The position numbers and the translations under genes are program-made. From Rubripirellula lacrimiformis (lineage in GTDB: Bacteria; Planctomycetota; Planctomycetia; Pirellulales; Pirellulaceae), in contig NZ_CP036525.1 in the NCBI RefSeq assembly GCF_007741535.1, positions 2,604,001 to 2,668,000 on the forward strand: a DNA stretch of 64,000 bases, in the 5' to 3' direction. This document shows positions 62,153-64,000 of this stretch, in pieces (the first letter of the stretch is position 1; each line of letters opens with the position of its first letter). The notes under the pieces are model-generated. The model was not told the DNA's origin, searched no databases, and was given only the letters and a program-made list of their open reading frames with translations.

Positions 62153-63465
62153 TGATTGTTTCGAAACCTGACACCATGAATCCGGTCGCCGTGATGGCGG
62201 CAGCCCGCACCCCCTTTGCCAAAGCGTTCACGGAACTGTCCAAGGTTTCGGCGGTCGAACTAGGCAAGATTGCGTTGCTTGGCGCGGTCGGTCACAGCGG
62301 TCTGCGGCTTGATGATGTGGATGAAGTCATCTTTGGCAACGTCGCTGGGCCAGCGGACTCGGCCAATATCGCTCGTGTGATCGCGCTCAGTTCGGGCGTG
62401 CCACAGGATCGAATTGCGCACACGGTCAATCGAAACTGCGCCTCGGGAATCGAATCGCTTTTGGCGGGATGTCAGTCATTGAATTCCCGCCGCGCGGGAC
62501 TGGTCGTGGCCGGCGGCACAGAATCGATGTCGCAGATCCCGTTGCTGTTTCGCCCAGCGGCCGCCCGGCGGATGATGAAACTGGCTCGCGCCCGTTCGTG
62601 GCGCGAAAAGTTGCGGGTGTTGGTCAGTCTGCGGCCAGCCGACTTCAAACCGGTGGTGGGGATTGAACTGGGGCTGACCGATCCGGTGTCCGGATTGAAC
62701 ATGGGGGAAACCGCGGAGGTCTTGGCCAAAGAATTTGCCATCACCCGCGACCAACAGGATGCGTTCGCGATGGATAGCCACGTGAAGGCCGAAGCGGCTC
62801 AAACCCGATGTTTTCTGTCAGGCGAAATTGTCCCGGTGCCGGAGTCCACCGCAGGAATGGATCGCCCGTTCGCCAAAGACAATGCGATCCGCTACGGCCA
62901 ATCGATGCAGTCGCTGGCAAAGCTGCGGCCGATTTTTGATCCGGCCGGATCGGTCACCGCGGGCAACAGTTGTCCGTTAACCGATGGTGCGGCAGCGGTC
63001 GTGATGGCACGAGAAGACGAAGTGGTTCGGTTCGGGACTTCGCCGCTTGGGTACATCGTCGACTATGCGGTGGCGGGATGTGACCCGCGACGCATGGGGC
63101 TTGGCCCCGTCTATGCGACGGCCAAGCTGCTGGACCAACGGGGATGGTCACTATCCGACTTTGATTTGATCGAGATCAACGAAGCCTTTGCAGCGCAGGT
63201 GATCGCCTGCGAACGCGCGTTCGAATCGAAACAGTTTGCCGAGCGTGAACTCGGTCGCGGAAACGCCGTGGGAACCATCGATCGGTCCAAATTGAATGTT
63301 CACGGCGGCGCGATTGCATTGGGGCATCCCGTCGGAACCACGGGGACTCGATTGATCCTGACCATGATGCGAGCGCTGCGTGAATCGGGCGGCAACCGTG
63401 GGTTGGTGACGTTGTGTGTGGGTGGCGGTCAAGGTGTCGCCGTGGCGATCGAAGTGCGTTCTTAA
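62152..63465 (+). CDS. Acetyl-CoA acyltransferase (thiolase)
   Basis: This enzyme cleaves 3-ketoacyl-CoA at the end of each beta-oxidation round. From ATG 62152 (AAGGAG just upstream) it has 437 residues. Active-site Cys96 is in NRNCASGIESLLAG; the second His and Cys are in GGAIALGHPVGTTGTR and CVGGGQGVAVAIE. The length (family about 390-440) and the DPVSGLNMGETAEVLAKEF segment suggest a FadI-type thiolase. It lies between the ligase and the FadJ/FadB-like gene. Confidence 0.95.
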   Translation: MIVSKPDTMNPVAVMAAARTPFAKAFTELSKVSAVELGKIALLGAVGHSGLRLDDVDEVIFGNVAGPADSANIARVIALSSGVPQDRIAHTVNRNCASGIESLLAGCQSLNSRRAGLVVAGGTESMSQIPLLFRPAAARRMMKLARARSWREKLRVLVSLRPADFKPVVGIELGLTDPVSGLNMGETAEVLAKEFAITRDQQDAFAMDSHVKAEAAQTRCFLSGEIVPVPESTAGMDRPFAKDNAIRYGQSMQSLAKLRPIFDPAGSVTAGNSCPLTDGAAAVVMAREDEVVRFGTSPLGYIVDYAVAGCDPRRMGLGPVYATAKLLDQRGWSLSDFDLIEINEAFAAQVIACERAFESKQFAERELGRGNAVGTIDRSKLNVHGGAIALGHPVGTTGTRLILTMMRALRESGGNRGLVTLCVGGGQGVAVAIEVRS

Positions 63466-63481
63466 CAGGAGATGAATTCAG

Positions 63482-64000
63482 ATGAATACCAAACCCTATC
63501 AAAACTTTGATGTCACGACCGATCACCGCGGTGTAGTGACGGTATCGATGAACGTTCCCGATCGGCCGTTGAACGTGCTGACACGCTCGGCAATGTTGGA
63601 ATTGGTTACGATCGTTGCGGACTTGGAACGGTCCCAAGGAATCGTGGCGGTCGTTTTCTGTAGCGGAAAGGAGAGCGGGTTCTTGGCGGGAGCCGATGTT
63701 GCGGTGATCGCCGATATCCAGTCGCCCGAGGAGGCTTCTCACATGATCGAAGCCGGACAGCAAATGTTTGCGCGTATCGAATCATTGCCAATGCCAACCA
63801 TCGCAGTCATCCACGGCCCATGTTTGGGGGGTGGTTTGGAATGGTCATTGGCCTGCGACCATCGAATCGCTCGTGACAACAGTTCGACCAAGATCGGATT
63901 GCCCGAAATGAAGCTTGGGTTGATCCCCGGATGGGGCGGCACACAGCGGTTGCCTCGTTTGATTGGGCTTCGTCAGGCTCTGCCATTGATCCTGACCGGG
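63482..64000 (+). CDS. Enoyl-CoA hydratase/3-hydroxyacyl-CoA dehydrogenase, N-terminal part (gene cut by window edge)
   Basis: The open frame runs to the window end and encodes 173 residues of an N-terminal crotonase domain. Oxyanion-hole segments are FLAGADVAVI and HGPCLGGGLEWSLACDHRIA, followed by KIGLPEMKLGLIPGWGGTQRLPRLIG. This matches the first domain of the multifunctional FadB/FadJ proteins, though a stand-alone hydratase cannot be excluded. AGGAG at 63467-63471 precedes ATG 63482 by 10 bases. It lies 16 bases after the thiolase in the same operon. Confidence 0.88.
   Translation, partial: MNTKPYQNFDVTTDHRGVVTVSMNVPDRPLNVLTRSAMLELVTIVADLERSQGIVAVVFCSGKESGFLAGADVAVIADIQSPEEASHMIEAGQQMFARIESLPMPTIAVIHGPCLGGGLEWSLACDHRIARDNSSTKIGLPEMKLGLIPGWGGTQRLPRLIGLRQALPLILTG

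Overview
The window looks like a chromosome segment of a marine planctomycete, most likely of the Pirellulaceae (Rhodopirellula / Rubripirellula type). This is inferred from gene content, moderately high GC, weak Shine-Dalgarno usage, many family-poor membrane or secreted proteins, an ECF sigma factor beside a YfbK-type von Willebrand protein, secreted Gfo/Idh/MocA proteins, a sodium-pumping NADH:quinone reductase, and spacers full of dispersed mosaic repeats. No species call is possible from sequence alone. I see no rRNA or tRNA gene, CRISPR array, transposase or prophage.

Layout. 1-5.1 kb: end of proC, a small ORF, a repeat-rich spacer, a Trm112-like protein, a secreted protein, then rplA-rplJ-rplL on the minus strand without rplK or rpoB beside them. 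5.4-14.3 kb: a planctomycete-type unknown, a SMUG1-type uracil-DNA glycosylase, two overlapping methyltransferase genes, a degenerate AroE-like gene with a membrane partner, membrane proteins and an LRAT-fold protein. 14.3-21.7 kb: nqrABCDEF followed by an apbE gene whose C-terminus is an NqrM domain. A perfect TGTGA-N6-TCACA palindrome lies upstream of nqrA. 22.7-26.4 kb: a His/Asp-rich lipoprotein, typA, an ACT protein and a hotdog thioesterase. 26.5-31.7 kb: a vWA/anti-sigma-like protein with its ECF sigma factor, a triple tandem repeat and a Tat-exported oxidoreductase. 32-38.6 kb: an unknown, an HTH-EIIA fusion, a DUF481 barrel, a Wzz-like protein and a DUF2141 protein. 38.9-44.7 kb: an ABC exporter and smc. 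45-53 kb: a large nested palindromic element, then TPR protein, ExbB, ExbD, a TonB-like/squalene-cyclase-fold fusion, queG and a SprT-like protein. 53-64 kb: a kinase with a sigma-54 regulator, ilvE, fabZ-fabI, a LarA-like protein, and the start of a beta-oxidation operon (acyl-CoA ligase, thiolase, FadJ/FadB-like N-terminus).

How the genes work together. The nqr cluster encodes the pump and its two dedicated maturation functions, covalent flavin transfer and iron delivery, with the two maturation functions joined in one polypeptide. The most unusual locus is the TPR-ExbB-ExbD operon. Its 617-residue member has a TonB-like membrane segment with the S-x3-H signature (Ser50, His54), an acidic/proline-rich linker, and a periplasmic alpha/alpha-toroid of the squalene-cyclase/prenyltransferase type. 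This suggests an energised envelope machine in which the usual TonB C-terminal domain has been replaced.

Intergenic DNA carries at least three dispersed repeat families (a 15-bp-arm palindrome; a roughly 125-bp TTGTCGATT-bounded module; a CGCCAAGACTTTCGG hairpin) that are stitched together in different orders and orientations, plus a 470-bp nested inverted-repeat element. Start sites were chosen from Shine-Dalgarno spacing, overlaps with neighbours and family N-termini. All family assignments come from reading motifs, not from database searches.
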